Below, one piece after another: positions 5,884 through 13,288 of a stretch of DNA of 13,498 nucleotides (the stretch's first letter is position 1; every line of letters starts with the position of its first letter). The stretch is from DASZTU01 sp035547675 (GTDB taxonomy: Bacteria; Pseudomonadota; Alphaproteobacteria; Rhizobiales; Devosiaceae). The notes beneath the pieces are model-generated. The model had not been told where the DNA came from and did no database searches. It was given only the letters and a program-made list of their open reading frames with translations. The stretch spans positions 1 through 13,498 of the forward strand of contig DASZUI010000169.1 in assembly GCA_035547675.1 (NCBI GenBank), in the 5' to 3' direction. Made by a program: the position numbers and the translations under genes.

Positions 5884-6852
5884 CTATTTCTTTGCCGCGC
5901 CGGCGCCGTAATAATAATTCGCGTTCTTGCCCAAGACGATCGAACGGATCAGCCGGCGCATGCCTTCCGACCGGCGGAGCGGCGAAACCACCGCATTGAC
6001 GGCACGGAAAACGGCGAGCTTGACGGCGTCGGCCACGGGGCTGGTGCCGGGCGCCTTCTGCGGGAAGCCGCGGTCGCGCAGCATGCCGTTGACGACGAAC
6101 AGATCGTTGCGGCGCCGCACGGCGCGCGTCTTCCAGGTGATGGCGACCGAGATCGAATAGGTGTCGCAGGTCCTGACGTAATGCGGCCAGCAATAGGGCA
6201 CGAAGACGCCTTCGCCGGGCAGCAGGTGGTTGTGCAGCCCGCGCGCCTCGTAGCGCTCGTCGAACTTCAGATTGCGGTGCTTGGTGATGGCGTGCTCGAC
6301 CTGGTCGTCGCTGGCGATCGACTTGTCTTCATTGTCATAGATGTTGAAGTCCTTCTCGCCATGCACCTGGACGAAGAAATTGTCCTCGCTGTCGAGATGG
6401 AAGGGCGTGGTCGAGCGCGGCGAGGAGACGAAGAGGAAGCCCTGGATATCGGTGAAGCCGGCGGCTTCGTTGCTGGCGAAGCCGCGGGCGCGGGCCACCG
6501 AAAGCAGGGCGTCGTCGAGCAATTGCCGGTAGGTGGGGTGGATTTCGATGCGCTTGAGCACCATCCAGGCGCCGGCGGTTTCGATCTGCCGCACCACCTC
6601 TTCGGGGGAAAGATCGACCAGCGGCGTGGTCGTGGGGTCCTGGCTCACGGCGGCCTTGCCGGAATTATATTCCAGCCGGTCGCGCGGCATGAACTTCACC
6701 AGTTCGAGGATGGATTCGAGCGTCAGGCGCGGGTCGCCGACAAGACCATGGCGGATGCGGAAGGGTTTCAGGGGAAACAGCGTCTCGAAGGCGGCGGCAT
6801 CGGCCTGCAGCAGGGGCTTGGTGTCGGCAGCGATAGGCGTAATGGCGGTCAT
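5884..6852 (-). CDS. cupin-like JmjC (cupin_8) protein
   Basis: This 322-residue protein belongs to the cupin_8/JmjC-like group of Fe(II)/2-oxoglutarate oxygenase relatives. The metal-binding facial triad is visible as H152-x-D154 in FLFVSSPRSTTPFHLDSEDNFFVQVHG, with a distal His224 in GEGVFVPYCWPHYVRT; the KDFNIYD segment between them fits the barrel. The N-terminal 130 residues are helical and contain no other domain I recognise. The ATG at 6850-6852 overlaps the TGA of the preceding GNAT-type gene (ATGA), with GGGAG eight bases upstream, so translation is coupled. It could hydroxylate a protein or small-molecule substrate, perhaps one also handled by the GNAT partner. The substrate is unknown. 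Confidence 0.8.
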   Translation of the reverse strand: MTAITPIAADTKPLLQADAAAFETLFPLKPFRIRHGLVGDPRLTLESILELVKFMPRDRLEYNSGKAAVSQDPTTTPLVDLSPEEVVRQIETAGAWMVLKRIEIHPTYRQLLDDALLSVARARGFASNEAAGFTDIQGFLFVSSPRSTTPFHLDSEDNFFVQVHGEKDFNIYDNEDKSIASDDQVEHAITKHRNLKFDERYEARGLHNHLLPGEGVFVPYCWPHYVRTCDTYSISVAITWKTRAVRRRNDLFVVNGMLRDRGFPQKAPGTSPVADAVKLAVFRAVNAVVSPLRRSEGMRRLIRSIVLGKNANYYYGAGAAKK

Positions 6853-8015
6853 TTGCGTTTCTCCCAGAATTTCAGCTTGTGATAAAAGGATTTAGCGGCC
6901 TCGCGCGCGTGAAAGCGGGCGACGGCCGCGGCAATGACGGGGCGCCCGAGGGGCCCGAGGGGAATGTAGAGGTCGCCGACGCGCATCCGCTCGCGCCAGA
7001 CATGGTCGATCATCGGATGGCCTTCGATGGCCGAGGAATCGGCGAAACGGATTTCCGGGTCGCCACAGAGGCGCCGGGTGAGCTCGACGGTGAGCTGCAC
7101 GCCGGGCGAGAAGCGGGAAAAGGCCTCGTCGAAGGCGATCTTGAAGAAGAGGGCGTGGTCGCCCTGGCGGATGACGGTACCGGCGGCGACGAGCGTTTCG
7201 CCGAGCCAGAGCTCCAGCATGCGGAACTTGCCCAGCGTGCCGAGTTCGCCGGCGATGGTGCGGGCGAAGGCGGCGTCGGCGGGATTCTGCCCGAGGCCGG
7301 TGCCGCGGCGGCCCTTCCAGCCCGAGGCTTCAAGAACGAGGAAGCGCTCCATGGCGGGGCCGATCTCTTCGGGCGTTGCCGCTTCGGCGAAGCGGACGAC
7401 CCCCTCCTCGGCCATGCGGTTGGCAAGGCGGCGGAGTTCCTTGAGCTTCTTGGCGCCCACGCCGGCGCGCAGATAGTCCTCGGCCTCGGCGGTGGCGTCG
7501 AGCACGGCGCGCTGGCGGATATTGTCGATGCGCCCGGCCGGCCCGCGCCGCGCCATGGCCCGGCGCAGCGCCTCGGCGGCGCCGCCGTCGAGCGGCAGGT
7601 CAGGGATGAGCAGGGCCTCGGCGCCCGATGCGGCGGCGGCCGCGAGCAGTCCGTCGGCGGCGGCGTCGGGGTCGGCTGCGTCGAGCAAAGGTGTGCCCAG
7701 GACGGAATAGGGCTGCCGGGCGATGAGGAGGGGCAGGGGCAGCCTCAGGACGGCCCAGGCGGTGCTGACGGGCAGCAGCCCCGCGAGAAGATGATTGTCG
7801 CCGGCCAGAAGCGCGCGGCCGCCATGGGCGAGGGCGGCGGCGGGCAGGGCGAAGCCCGGCTCGAACAGGCCGTTGCCCTCGAGGCGGCGCCCGCACAGCG
7901 CCTGCCAGGCGGCGCGATCGACCGAGGCGAGCGCCGGCAGCGCCGCGCGCGCGGGCGATGGCCGTGCCGTGCCGGCCCGGAAGGGCAGGCTCTGTTGAAG
8001 GCTCTGGTCGGTCAC
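6849..8015 (-). CDS. BioF2-like GNAT (Acetyltransf_6/FemAB-like) protein
   Basis: This 388-residue protein has two GNAT-like halves. The C-terminal half (about 185-350) fits the BioF2-like/CelD-type acetyltransferase family: AKKLKELRRLANRMAEEG (188-205), the hallmark LEASGWKGRRGTGL (228-241), LWLGETLVAAGTVIRQGDHALFFKIAFDEAFSRFSPGVQLTVELTRRL (269-316), and a FADSSAIEGHPMIDHVW segment. The N-terminal half is Ala/Leu-rich and degenerate. The GTG start at 8013-8015 is chosen because GGGAAG lies nine bases upstream and codons further up read antisense to dapF territory. A basic C-terminal tail (HKLKFWEKRK) ends at the ATGA overlap with the JmjC gene. Relatives act in exopolysaccharide, cell-wall peptide or lipid acylation. 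The acceptor here is unknown. Confidence 0.8.
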   Translation of the reverse strand: MTDQSLQQSLPFRAGTARPSPARAALPALASVDRAAWQALCGRRLEGNGLFEPGFALPAAALAHGGRALLAGDNHLLAGLLPVSTAWAVLRLPLPLLIARQPYSVLGTPLLDAADPDAAADGLLAAAAASGAEALLIPDLPLDGGAAEALRRAMARRGPAGRIDNIRQRAVLDATAEAEDYLRAGVGAKKLKELRRLANRMAEEGVVRFAEAATPEEIGPAMERFLVLEASGWKGRRGTGLGQNPADAAFARTIAGELGTLGKFRMLELWLGETLVAAGTVIRQGDHALFFKIAFDEAFSRFSPGVQLTVELTRRLCGDPEIRFADSSAIEGHPMIDHVWRERMRVGDLYIPLGPLGRPVIAAAVARFHAREAAKSFYHKLKFWEKRK

Positions 8016-8292
8016 TGAAGCGCGCTTCCCTGATGCTTTGCGGACCCTCGTCGCAGGATAGGCGCAATCGGGGCGGGCGGCGGGATTGCCTGTCTGGCTG
8101 GTTAAGGAGACTTGACTATTGATTTTGCAGATTAAATTGCGGCTGGAAGGGTTAATCCCGGCTTTGCATAAAATTGCAGCTTTCTGCGGCGGCGGGTGGC
8201 GGCCGGAGGCGAGGGGCGCGAGGCTGGTAATTGGCAGGGCTTTCCTCCATATAGGACGCATCGCGACACATCGGCACCGAAACGGCATTTCC
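8016..8292. other. divergent promoter region, GNAT/JmjC pair versus dapF
   Basis: This gap separates two divergent units. It holds an AT-rich island at about 8110-8180, in contrast to the GC-rich surroundings, with TTGACT at 8112-8117, TTAAAT at 8132-8137 and CATAAAAT at 8167-8174. Nearer dapF lie TTGGCA (8231-8236) and TATAGG (8250-8255). None of these pairs has ideal spacing, so I name no promoter. dapF has no obvious Shine-Dalgarno before its ATG. Open frames crossing the gap show no family likeness. Confidence 0.5.
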
Positions 8293-9171
8293 ATGGGCAC
8301 TATCCCGTTTCTGAAGATGAACGGGCTCGGCAACGAGATCATCGTGGCCGACATGCGGGGCCGCGCGGACCGGATCACGCCGGCCGCCGCCGTGACGCTC
8401 GACGGCGATGCCGCGACCAAGTTCGACCAGATCATGGCCATCCATGACGCGCGGACGCCGGGCACCGCCTATTATGTCGAACTCATCAATTCGGACGGCT
8501 CGCTGGCGGAAGCCTGCGGTAATGGCACGCGCTGCGTGACGCAGGCGCTGGCGGCCGAAAGCGGCGTGCGGCAATTCCTGTTCGAGACCAAGGGCGGGCT
8601 GGTCGCGGCCGAGGAGCTGCCGGACGGGCTGATCGCGGTCGACATGGGCAAGCCGCGCTTCGGCTGGCAGGAGATTCCGCTGGCCGAGGAATTCGCCGAT
8701 ACCACGGGGATCGAACTGCAGATCGGGCCGATCGACGCGCCGGTGCTGCATACGCCGTCGGTCGCCTCGATGGGCAATCCGCACGCGACCTTCTGGGTCA
8801 AGGACGACGTCTGGGGCTATGCGCTGGACCGTTTCGGGCCGCTGCTCGAGAACCATCCGATCTTCCCGGAGCGGGCCAATATCTCGATCGCGCATGTGGT
8901 GGCGCCGGACCACATCGTCCTCAGGACGTGGGAGCGCGGCGCGGGCCTCACCAAGGCCTGCGGCTCGGCCGCCTGCGCGGCGCTGGTCAATGCGGCGCGG
9001 ACGAAGCGGTCCGGGCGCAAGGCCGTCGTAACGGTGCCGGGCGGCGATCTCGCCGTGGAGTGGCGCGGCGACGATCATGTGCTCCTCACCGGCCCCGCCG
9101 AGCTCGAATTCGCCGGCACGCTCGACCCGGCGAGCGGCGCCTGGTCGCGCGACATTGAAGCGGTCGCCTGA
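8293..9171 (+). CDS. diaminopimelate epimerase
   Basis: This 292-residue enzyme interconverts LL- and meso-diaminopimelate, giving the precursor for lysine and for peptidoglycan cross-links. Both catalytic cysteines are present: Cys75 in EACGNGTRC and Cys223 in GAGLTKACGSAACAA. The N-terminal FLKMNGLGNEIIVADMRG (6-23), NSDGS (66-70) and SMGNPHATFW (159-168) complete the family pattern. The Asn-Glu-Ile form of the GN(D/E) motif is normal for Hyphomicrobiales. The frame is open further upstream, but the ATG at 8293 puts the family N-terminus in place. It is the first gene of a plus-strand operon, with only two bases before mtaB. Confidence 0.95.
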   Translation: MGTIPFLKMNGLGNEIIVADMRGRADRITPAAAVTLDGDAATKFDQIMAIHDARTPGTAYYVELINSDGSLAEACGNGTRCVTQALAAESGVRQFLFETKGGLVAAEELPDGLIAVDMGKPRFGWQEIPLAEEFADTTGIELQIGPIDAPVLHTPSVASMGNPHATFWVKDDVWGYALDRFGPLLENHPIFPERANISIAHVVAPDHIVLRTWERGAGLTKACGSAACAALVNAARTKRSGRKAVVTVPGGDLAVEWRGDDHVLLTGPAELEFAGTLDPASGAWSRDIEAVA

Positions 9172-9173
9172 GA

Positions 9174-10439
9174 ATGGCCATCGAGACGCTGACCTTCGGC
9201 TGCCGGCTCAACGCCTATGAGTCCGAGGTGATGAAGGCCGAGGCGGAAAAGGCCGGGCTCGCCGATGCGCTCCTCGTCAACACCTGCGCGGTGACGGCGG
9301 AGGCGGTGCGGCAGGCTAGGCAGGCGATCCGCAAGGCGCGGCGCGACCATCCCGGCCGCAAGATCATCGTCACCGGCTGCGCCGCGCAGACCGAGGCGCG
9401 CAGCTTCGGCGACATGGCGGAAGTCGACCTCGTCATCGGCAATGCCGACAAGATGAAGGCCGAGAGCTATGAGCCCGTTGCCTTCGGCGTGCCGCTCAAC
9501 GACAAAGTGCAGGTCAACGACATCATGAGCGTCCGCGAAACGGCGGGCCACATGATCGACGCCATGGACGGGCGGGCGCGCGCCTTCGTGCAGGTGCAGA
9601 ACGGGTGCGACCATCGCTGCACCTTCTGCATCATTCCCTATGGCCGGGGCCCCTCGCGCTCGGTGCCGATGGGGGTGGTGGTCGAGCAGGTGAAACGTCT
9701 CGCCGGCAACGGTTTTCGCGAAGTGGTGCTGACGGGGGTGGACATCACCTCCTATGGGCCCGACCTGCCGGGACAGCCGAGCCTCGGCAAGCTGGTGCAG
9801 TCGATCCTCAGGCATGTGCCGGATCTGCCGCGGCTGCGCATCTCCTCGATCGATTCCATCGAAGCGGACGAGGCGCTGTTCGAGGCGATTGCGTCGGACC
9901 GGCGGCTGATGCCGCATCTGCATCTTTCCATGCAGTCGGGCGACGACCTCATCCTCAAGCGGATGAAGCGGCGGCATTTGAGGGCCGATACGCTGGATTT
10001 CGTCGGCAAGGTGCGGGCGCTGCGGCCCGATATGGTATTCGGGGCCGACATCATCGCCGGTTTCCCGACCGAGACGGAGGAGATGTTCCGGAACACGCTC
10101 AGGATCGTCGAGGAGGCCGGGCTGACCTACCTCCACGTCTTCCCCTATTCGCCGCGGCCGGGCACGCCGGCGGCGCGCATGCCGCAGGTGGATCGCGGCG
10201 TCGGCAAGGCCCGGGCGAAGCTTTTGCGCGTAGCGGGCGACCGGCAGTTCGCGAAATTCTGCGAGACCCGCGTCGGCATGCTCGAAAGCGTGCTGGTCGA
10301 AACCAGCGGGGTCGGACGGACGGAACAGTTCGTGCCGGTCGAGATCGCCGGCCATGCGCCGGGCGAGATCGTGCCCGTCAGGATCGTGGGTGTCACCCGG
10401 AACGGGCTTATTGGCGAAGCCCAAAGGTCGGCCGCCTGA
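9174..10439 (+). CDS. tRNA t6A37 methylthiotransferase MtaB
   Basis: This 421-residue radical SAM enzyme adds a methylthio group to N6-threonylcarbamoyladenosine at tRNA position 37. The N-terminal UPF0004 domain carries its three cluster-binding cysteines, C10 (TFGCRLN), C38 (VNTCAVT) and C69 (VTGCAAQ). The radical SAM triad is C145/C149/C152 in NGCDHRCTFCIIPYGRG. Further marks are VVLTGVDITSYG (184-195), HLHLSMQSG and GADIIAGFPTET. The TRAM-like C-terminal segment covers roughly residues 365-421. FGCRLN rather than FGCQMN and the overall spacing point to MtaB rather than MiaB or RimO. The start follows the dapF stop by two bases, and the stop overlaps the ftsY start (TGATG). Confidence 0.95.
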   Translation: MAIETLTFGCRLNAYESEVMKAEAEKAGLADALLVNTCAVTAEAVRQARQAIRKARRDHPGRKIIVTGCAAQTEARSFGDMAEVDLVIGNADKMKAESYEPVAFGVPLNDKVQVNDIMSVRETAGHMIDAMDGRARAFVQVQNGCDHRCTFCIIPYGRGPSRSVPMGVVVEQVKRLAGNGFREVVLTGVDITSYGPDLPGQPSLGKLVQSILRHVPDLPRLRISSIDSIEADEALFEAIASDRRLMPHLHLSMQSGDDLILKRMKRRHLRADTLDFVGKVRALRPDMVFGADIIAGFPTETEEMFRNTLRIVEEAGLTYLHVFPYSPRPGTPAARMPQVDRGVGKARAKLLRVAGDRQFAKFCETRVGMLESVLVETSGVGRTEQFVPVEIAGHAPGEIVPVRIVGVTRNGLIGEAQRSAA

Positions 10440-11614
10440 TGGCCGAGCAGAAGCCGGGCTTCTTCAAGCGGCTGTTCGGCGGGGGCAATGTCGTGCCGCC
10501 CGAGCCGGTCGTGCCGCCGCCGGCGGCACCGCCGCCCGCGCCACCGCCGGCCGAGCCGCCAAGGGAGACGGCGCCTCCTGTGCCGCCGGCCCCCGCTGTT
10601 ACGCCGTCGCCAGCTTCGCAGGAAGAGGCGATGACCCCGCCGGGTCCGCCGGAAACGACGCCGACTTTTGTCGAGGCGGTCGAAGCCGCGGCGCCGCGGG
10701 CGAGCTGGCTGCAGCGGCTCACCACCGGGCTCAGGCGCTCCTCCGACCAGCTGAGCAGCGGGATCGGGGCGATCTTCACCAAGAAGCGGCTCGACCAGGC
10801 GACGCTGGACGAGCTCGAAGACATTCTGATCCAGTCCGATTTCGGGCTGGAGACGACGGAAGCGGTGACCGATGCGCTCAGGCGCGACCGCTTCGAGCGC
10901 GACATTTCGGTCGACGATGTGCGCGGCGTGCTCGCCGCCGAAGTGGAAAAGGTGCTGGCGCCGGTGGCCCGGCCGCTCACGGTCGACGCGGCGAAAAAGC
11001 CCTTCGTCATTCTGATGGTGGGGGTCAACGGCTCGGGCAAGACCACGACCATCGGCAAGCTCGCGGCGAAATTCCGGGCCGAGGGCAAATCGGTGATGCT
11101 GGCGGCGGGTGACACGTTCCGCGCCGCGGCGATCGAGCAATTGCAGGTCTGGGGCCAGCGCACCGGGGCCGAGGTCGTGGCCAAGCCGGCGGGTTCGGAC
11201 GCTTCCGGCCTCGCTTTCGATGCCGTGACGCGCGCCAGGACCGAAGGCCGCGACGTGCTCGTCATCGATACGGCGGGCCGGCTGCAGAACCGCGACGAAT
11301 TGATGAGCGAGCTCGAAAAGATCATCCGCGTCATCAAGAAGGTCGATCCGACGGCGCCGCATGCCACGCTTTTGACGCTCGACGCGACCACGGGGCAGAA
11401 CGCCCTCAATCAGGTCGAAATCTTCGGGCAAAGGGCTGGGGTCACCGGGCTGGTGATGACCAAGCTCGACGGTACGGCGCGCGGCGGCATTCTCGTCGCC
11501 ATCGCGCGGAAATTCGCGCTGCCGGTGCATTATATCGGCGTGGGCGAGAGCGTGGACGATCTCGAGCCCTTCGCGGCGAAGGATTTTGCGGCGGCGATCG
11601 CCGGGACGGCGTGA
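10439..11614 (+). CDS. signal recognition particle receptor FtsY
   Basis: This 391-residue GTPase receives SRP-bound ribosomes at the inner membrane for co-translational protein insertion. A Pro/Ala/Glu-rich acidic linker (about 15-85) replaces the long A domain, as is usual in this order, and FFKRLFGG (8-15) is a likely membrane-contacting motif. The N domain spans about 90-180. The G domain shows G1 GVNGSGKTTT (195-204), GDTFRAAAIEQL (224-235), G3 DTAGRLQN (277-284) and G4 TKLDGTARGG (341-350). The ATG lies inside the mtaB stop (TGATG, one-base overlap), indicating coupled translation. The open frame extends upstream through mtaB but shows no homology there. Confidence 0.95.
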   Translation: MAEQKPGFFKRLFGGGNVVPPEPVVPPPAAPPPAPPPAEPPRETAPPVPPAPAVTPSPASQEEAMTPPGPPETTPTFVEAVEAAAPRASWLQRLTTGLRRSSDQLSSGIGAIFTKKRLDQATLDELEDILIQSDFGLETTEAVTDALRRDRFERDISVDDVRGVLAAEVEKVLAPVARPLTVDAAKKPFVILMVGVNGSGKTTTIGKLAAKFRAEGKSVMLAAGDTFRAAAIEQLQVWGQRTGAEVVAKPAGSDASGLAFDAVTRARTEGRDVLVIDTAGRLQNRDELMSELEKIIRVIKKVDPTAPHATLLTLDATTGQNALNQVEIFGQRAGVTGLVMTKLDGTARGGILVAIARKFALPVHYIGVGESVDDLEPFAAKDFAAAIAGTA

Positions 11615-11631
11615 GCGCCAGGGACAGTGCA

Positions 11632-12291
11632 ATGACCAATGAAGCGGAAAAGGCGGACAAGAAGGACGAGGTGAACTGGGACGAAATGCGCCCCCAGATC
11701 ATCAAGCTGGTGCTGGAGATCGGCCCGCTCGTCGTTTTCTATCTCGCCAATGCGCGTGCCGACATCTTTACCGCCACCGAATGGTTCATGGCCTCGATGG
11801 TGGCGGCGCTGCTGCTTTCCTGGCTGCTGCTGAGGAAGCTCGCCGTCATGCCGGTGGTCACGGGCGTGGTGGTGCTGATCTTCGGCGGCCTGACGCTGTG
11901 GCTGCACGACGACACCTTCATCAAGATGAAGCCGACCGTCATCAACGCGCTGTTCGCGGCGGCGCTATTGGGCGGGCTCGCCTTCAAGCAGGGCCTGCTG
12001 CGCTATGTGTTCGGCGATGTCTACAAGCTCAAGCCGGAGGGCTGGACGATCCTCACCCTGCGCTGGGGGCTGTTCTTCCTGTTCCTCGCGGTGCTGAACG
12101 AAGTGGTCTGGCGCGGGGCCGATGCGCTGATCGCCGACCCGAAGTCCGCAACCGATCTCTGGGTCGCGTTCAAGGTCTGGGCGACGACGCCGATCACCGT
12201 GGTCTTCACCCTGTTCCAGCTGCCGATCCTGGCCAAATACGCGCCCGACGCGGAACACCCGGCGGCGCCTGGGGGCGAGCCGACGGTTTAG
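11632..12291 (+). CDS. septation protein A / inner membrane protein YciB
   Basis: This 219-residue inner membrane protein has five or six hydrophobic segments (about 22-40, 50-68, 71-90, 104-120, 143-160, 180-200). The family pattern includes LVLEIGPLVVFYLAN (26-40), VINALFAAALLGGLAF (103-118), WTILTLRWGLFFLFLAVLNEVVWR (138-161) and VWATTPITVVFTLFQLPIL (182-200). It is linked to cell division and envelope integrity; the old name ispZ does not mean isoprenoid synthesis. An in-frame GTG at 11611 overlapping the ftsY stop (GTGA) would add seven residues. I prefer the ATG at 11632 because AGGGA lies about nine bases upstream. It is the last gene of the dapF operon. Confidence 0.9.
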   Translation: MTNEAEKADKKDEVNWDEMRPQIIKLVLEIGPLVVFYLANARADIFTATEWFMASMVAALLLSWLLLRKLAVMPVVTGVVVLIFGGLTLWLHDDTFIKMKPTVINALFAAALLGGLAFKQGLLRYVFGDVYKLKPEGWTILTLRWGLFFLFLAVLNEVVWRGADALIADPKSATDLWVAFKVWATTPITVVFTLFQLPILAKYAPDAEHPAAPGGEPTV

Positions 12292-12307
12292 CCAGCCGTT
12301 CGGCTGG
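12292..12307 (+). terminator. hairpin directly after yciB stop
   Basis: CCAGCCGTTCGGCTGG forms a compact six-to-seven-base-pair hairpin that begins at the base after the TAG. No U-tract follows, so it may protect the mRNA end rather than terminate. A near-copy (CCAGCCATTCGGCTGG) occurs at 12645-12660. Confidence 0.35.
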
Positions 12308-12343
12308 ACCTGATGTTCGATGTCGGCAGGTAGAGCGCGCGAG

Positions 12344-12454
12344 GCCCATCCTTCGACAAGCTCAGGATGAGGGTTCGACAGGCTCACCATGAGGTCGGTG
12401 GAATTTAGACACCCGCATACTGCGACCTCATCTTGAGCTTGTCGAAGGATGGGC
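12344..12454. repeat. long interrupted palindrome, copy 2
   Basis: The left arm starting GCCCATCCTTCGACAAGCTC (from about 12345) pairs with the right arm ending GCTTGTCGAAGGATGGGC at 12454. The left arm carries an extra internal block (12372-12394) that has no partner in the right arm but matches 5804-5826. Blocks of this type are common in alphaproteobacterial intergenic DNA. It abuts copy 3 through an 18-bp perfect palindrome, GGGCAGCGCGCGCTGCCC, at 12451-12468. Confidence 0.75.
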
Positions 12455-12464
12455 AGCGCGCGCT

Positions 12465-12570
12465 GCCCATGGTTCGAGGCTCGGCTTCGCCTCGCACCTC
12501 ACCATGAGGCGTGGAAGCAAACACTAACCTCATCCTGAGGTGCGACCGAAGGGAGCCTCGAAGGATGGGC
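12465..12570. repeat. long interrupted palindrome, copy 3
   Basis: The left arm (12465-12509) carries the same CCCATGGTTCGAGGCTC and CGCACCTCACCATGAGG blocks as 2379-2424. The right arm (12528-12570) pairs with it imperfectly and ends GAAGGATGGGC. The loop is an 18-base stretch. Its left arm is partly repeated again at 12811-12846. Confidence 0.75.
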
Positions 12571-12581
12571 AGCGCGCACCT

Positions 12582-12609
12582 GCCTCAATGCTTAATCAGT
12601 TCGTTGCGC
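12582..12609 (-). pseudogene. duplicated 3' end of the PRC-barrel-like gene
   Basis: These 28 bases match 12849-12876, the true 3' end of the minus-strand gene, at 26 positions. Read on minus they encode RNELIKH and a TGA stop, where the gene has RNELMKH and TGA. Both differences fall on third codon positions. No longer open frame with homology continues upstream, so this is a fragment left by duplication, not a working gene. Confidence 0.6.
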
Positions 12610-12611
12610 CC

Positions 12612-12664
12612 GGTACCGAGGCACCCTGCCGCCCCGGGGGCGAGCCAGCCATTCGGCTGGACCG
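12612..12664 (+). repeat. degenerate copy of the yciB 3' end
   Basis: This stretch resembles 12251-12310. GGGGGCGAGCC is shared, then a shorter spacer, then CCAGCC(A/G)TTCGGCTGGACC. Its translation in the matching frame contains TEAPCRPGGEP, compared with AEHPAAPGGEP at the YciB C-terminus. It directly follows the duplicated end of the PRC-barrel-like gene. Confidence 0.45.
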
Positions 12665-12720
12665 GCTTTCGTGGTGGCCAGGTAATCCCATTCCGACGCC
12701 GGGGAGTTGGCAAGGGCGTC

Positions 12721-12809
12721 TGGATTCCGGCCTTCGCCGGAATGACGTCGGGGCGGGGCGTGGCCGTGCCAAATTCCACTCGCGTCATTCCGGCGAAGGC
12801 CGGAATCCA
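12721..12809. repeat. inverted pair of 26-bp REP-like elements
   Basis: The element at 12721-12746 (starting TGGATTCCGGCC) recurs as an exact reverse complement at 12784-12809, with 37 bases between. Each element is itself a hairpin (ATTCCGGC around a CTTC loop, then GCCGGAAT). Head-to-head REP pairs of this kind are typical products of REP-associated transposition. No RAYT transposase gene is present in the window. Confidence 0.8.
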
Positions 12810-12810
12810 T

Positions 12811-12846
12811 AGCGCGCGCTGCCCATGGTTTGAGGCTTGGCTTCGC
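12811..12846. repeat. truncated repeat arm
   Basis: This 36-base block matches 12455-12490 at 34 positions, both differences being C to T. It is the left arm of the palindrome at 12465-12570 without its partner, and it ends just before the stop of the PRC-barrel-like gene. Confidence 0.7.
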
Positions 12847-12851
12847 GCGCC

Positions 12852-13217
12852 TCAATGCTTCATCAGCTCGTTGCGCGTGACGCTGAGCGTCAGGGTGTCG
12901 CCGGTCGAGGAGGCGATCTGTTCGGGGAGGACGTAGCGGTCCACGGCGAACAGGCCCTTGGTATCGAGCAGGATGTAGCCTTCGCGCAGCAGCCGTTCGC
13001 GCATTTCGTCGGGCATTTCGTCGGGCGCGAAAGCCTGGGCGAGATCGCTCATGAGATTGCCGTCGGCGGGACGGGCGGTGGTGTCGAGCGTAGCCGGCTC
13101 GACATCGGGCTCCTCCTCGTTCTCGCTGAAGCGGAAGTCCTCGACCTTGCCGATCTCGTTCTGCGCGCTGTCGATCACGCGCATGCCGATATGTACATCG
13201 CGGGGGAGGGTCTGCAT
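12852..13217 (-). CDS. small PRC-barrel-like / DUF2171-like protein
   Basis: This 121-residue protein has an N-terminal beta segment, DVHIGMRVIDSAQNEIGKVEDFRF (7-30), and a C-terminal one, EGYILLDTKGLFAVDRYVLPEQIASSTGDTLTLSVTRNELM (79-119). The 'G-x-x-V-x-D-x-x-x-x-x-IGKV' opening and the 'Y-V-P-x-x-x-I' block resemble PRC-barrel or DUF2171-type domains. An acidic, probably flexible linker separates them (31-78). The ATG at 13215-13217 is chosen over a TTG 18 bases upstream because GGAGAAG stands before it. The function is unknown. It lies 71 bases after the DsbE-type gene on the same strand and could be co-transcribed with it. Its 3' end has a partial duplicate at 12582-12609. Confidence 0.7.
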   Translation of the reverse strand: MQTLPRDVHIGMRVIDSAQNEIGKVEDFRFSENEEEPDVEPATLDTTARPADGNLMSDLAQAFAPDEMPDEMRERLLREGYILLDTKGLFAVDRYVLPEQIASSTGDTLTLSVTRNELMKH

Positions 13218-13288
13218 GGCTCTTCTCCATTGCAAGATGGTTCCTGCAGGGAGAACGGCAGGCCTTGAGGCTCGTTCCCGAGGCGGGC

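Noticed and set aside
8016..8465. N-terminal extension of the BioF2-like GNAT protein
   Set aside because: The added 150 residues are antisense to dapF and its leader and show no family likeness. The GTG at 8015 has a ribosome binding site and a normal family length.
9605..10438. Long upstream extension of the ftsY frame
   Set aside because: It runs through mtaB in another frame with composition typical of a shadow. The ATG at 10439 gives the normal FtsY N-terminus.
9174..10439. MiaB or RimO as the identity of the radical SAM gene
   Set aside because: The N-terminal FGCRLN motif and overall spacing fit the MtaB branch rather than the FGCQMN pattern of MiaB. RimO-specific features are not seen.
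12344..12570. Possible CRISPR array or attachment site
   Set aside because: The units are large palindromes with arms of varying composition, not short direct repeats with unique spacers. No tRNA or integrase is nearby.
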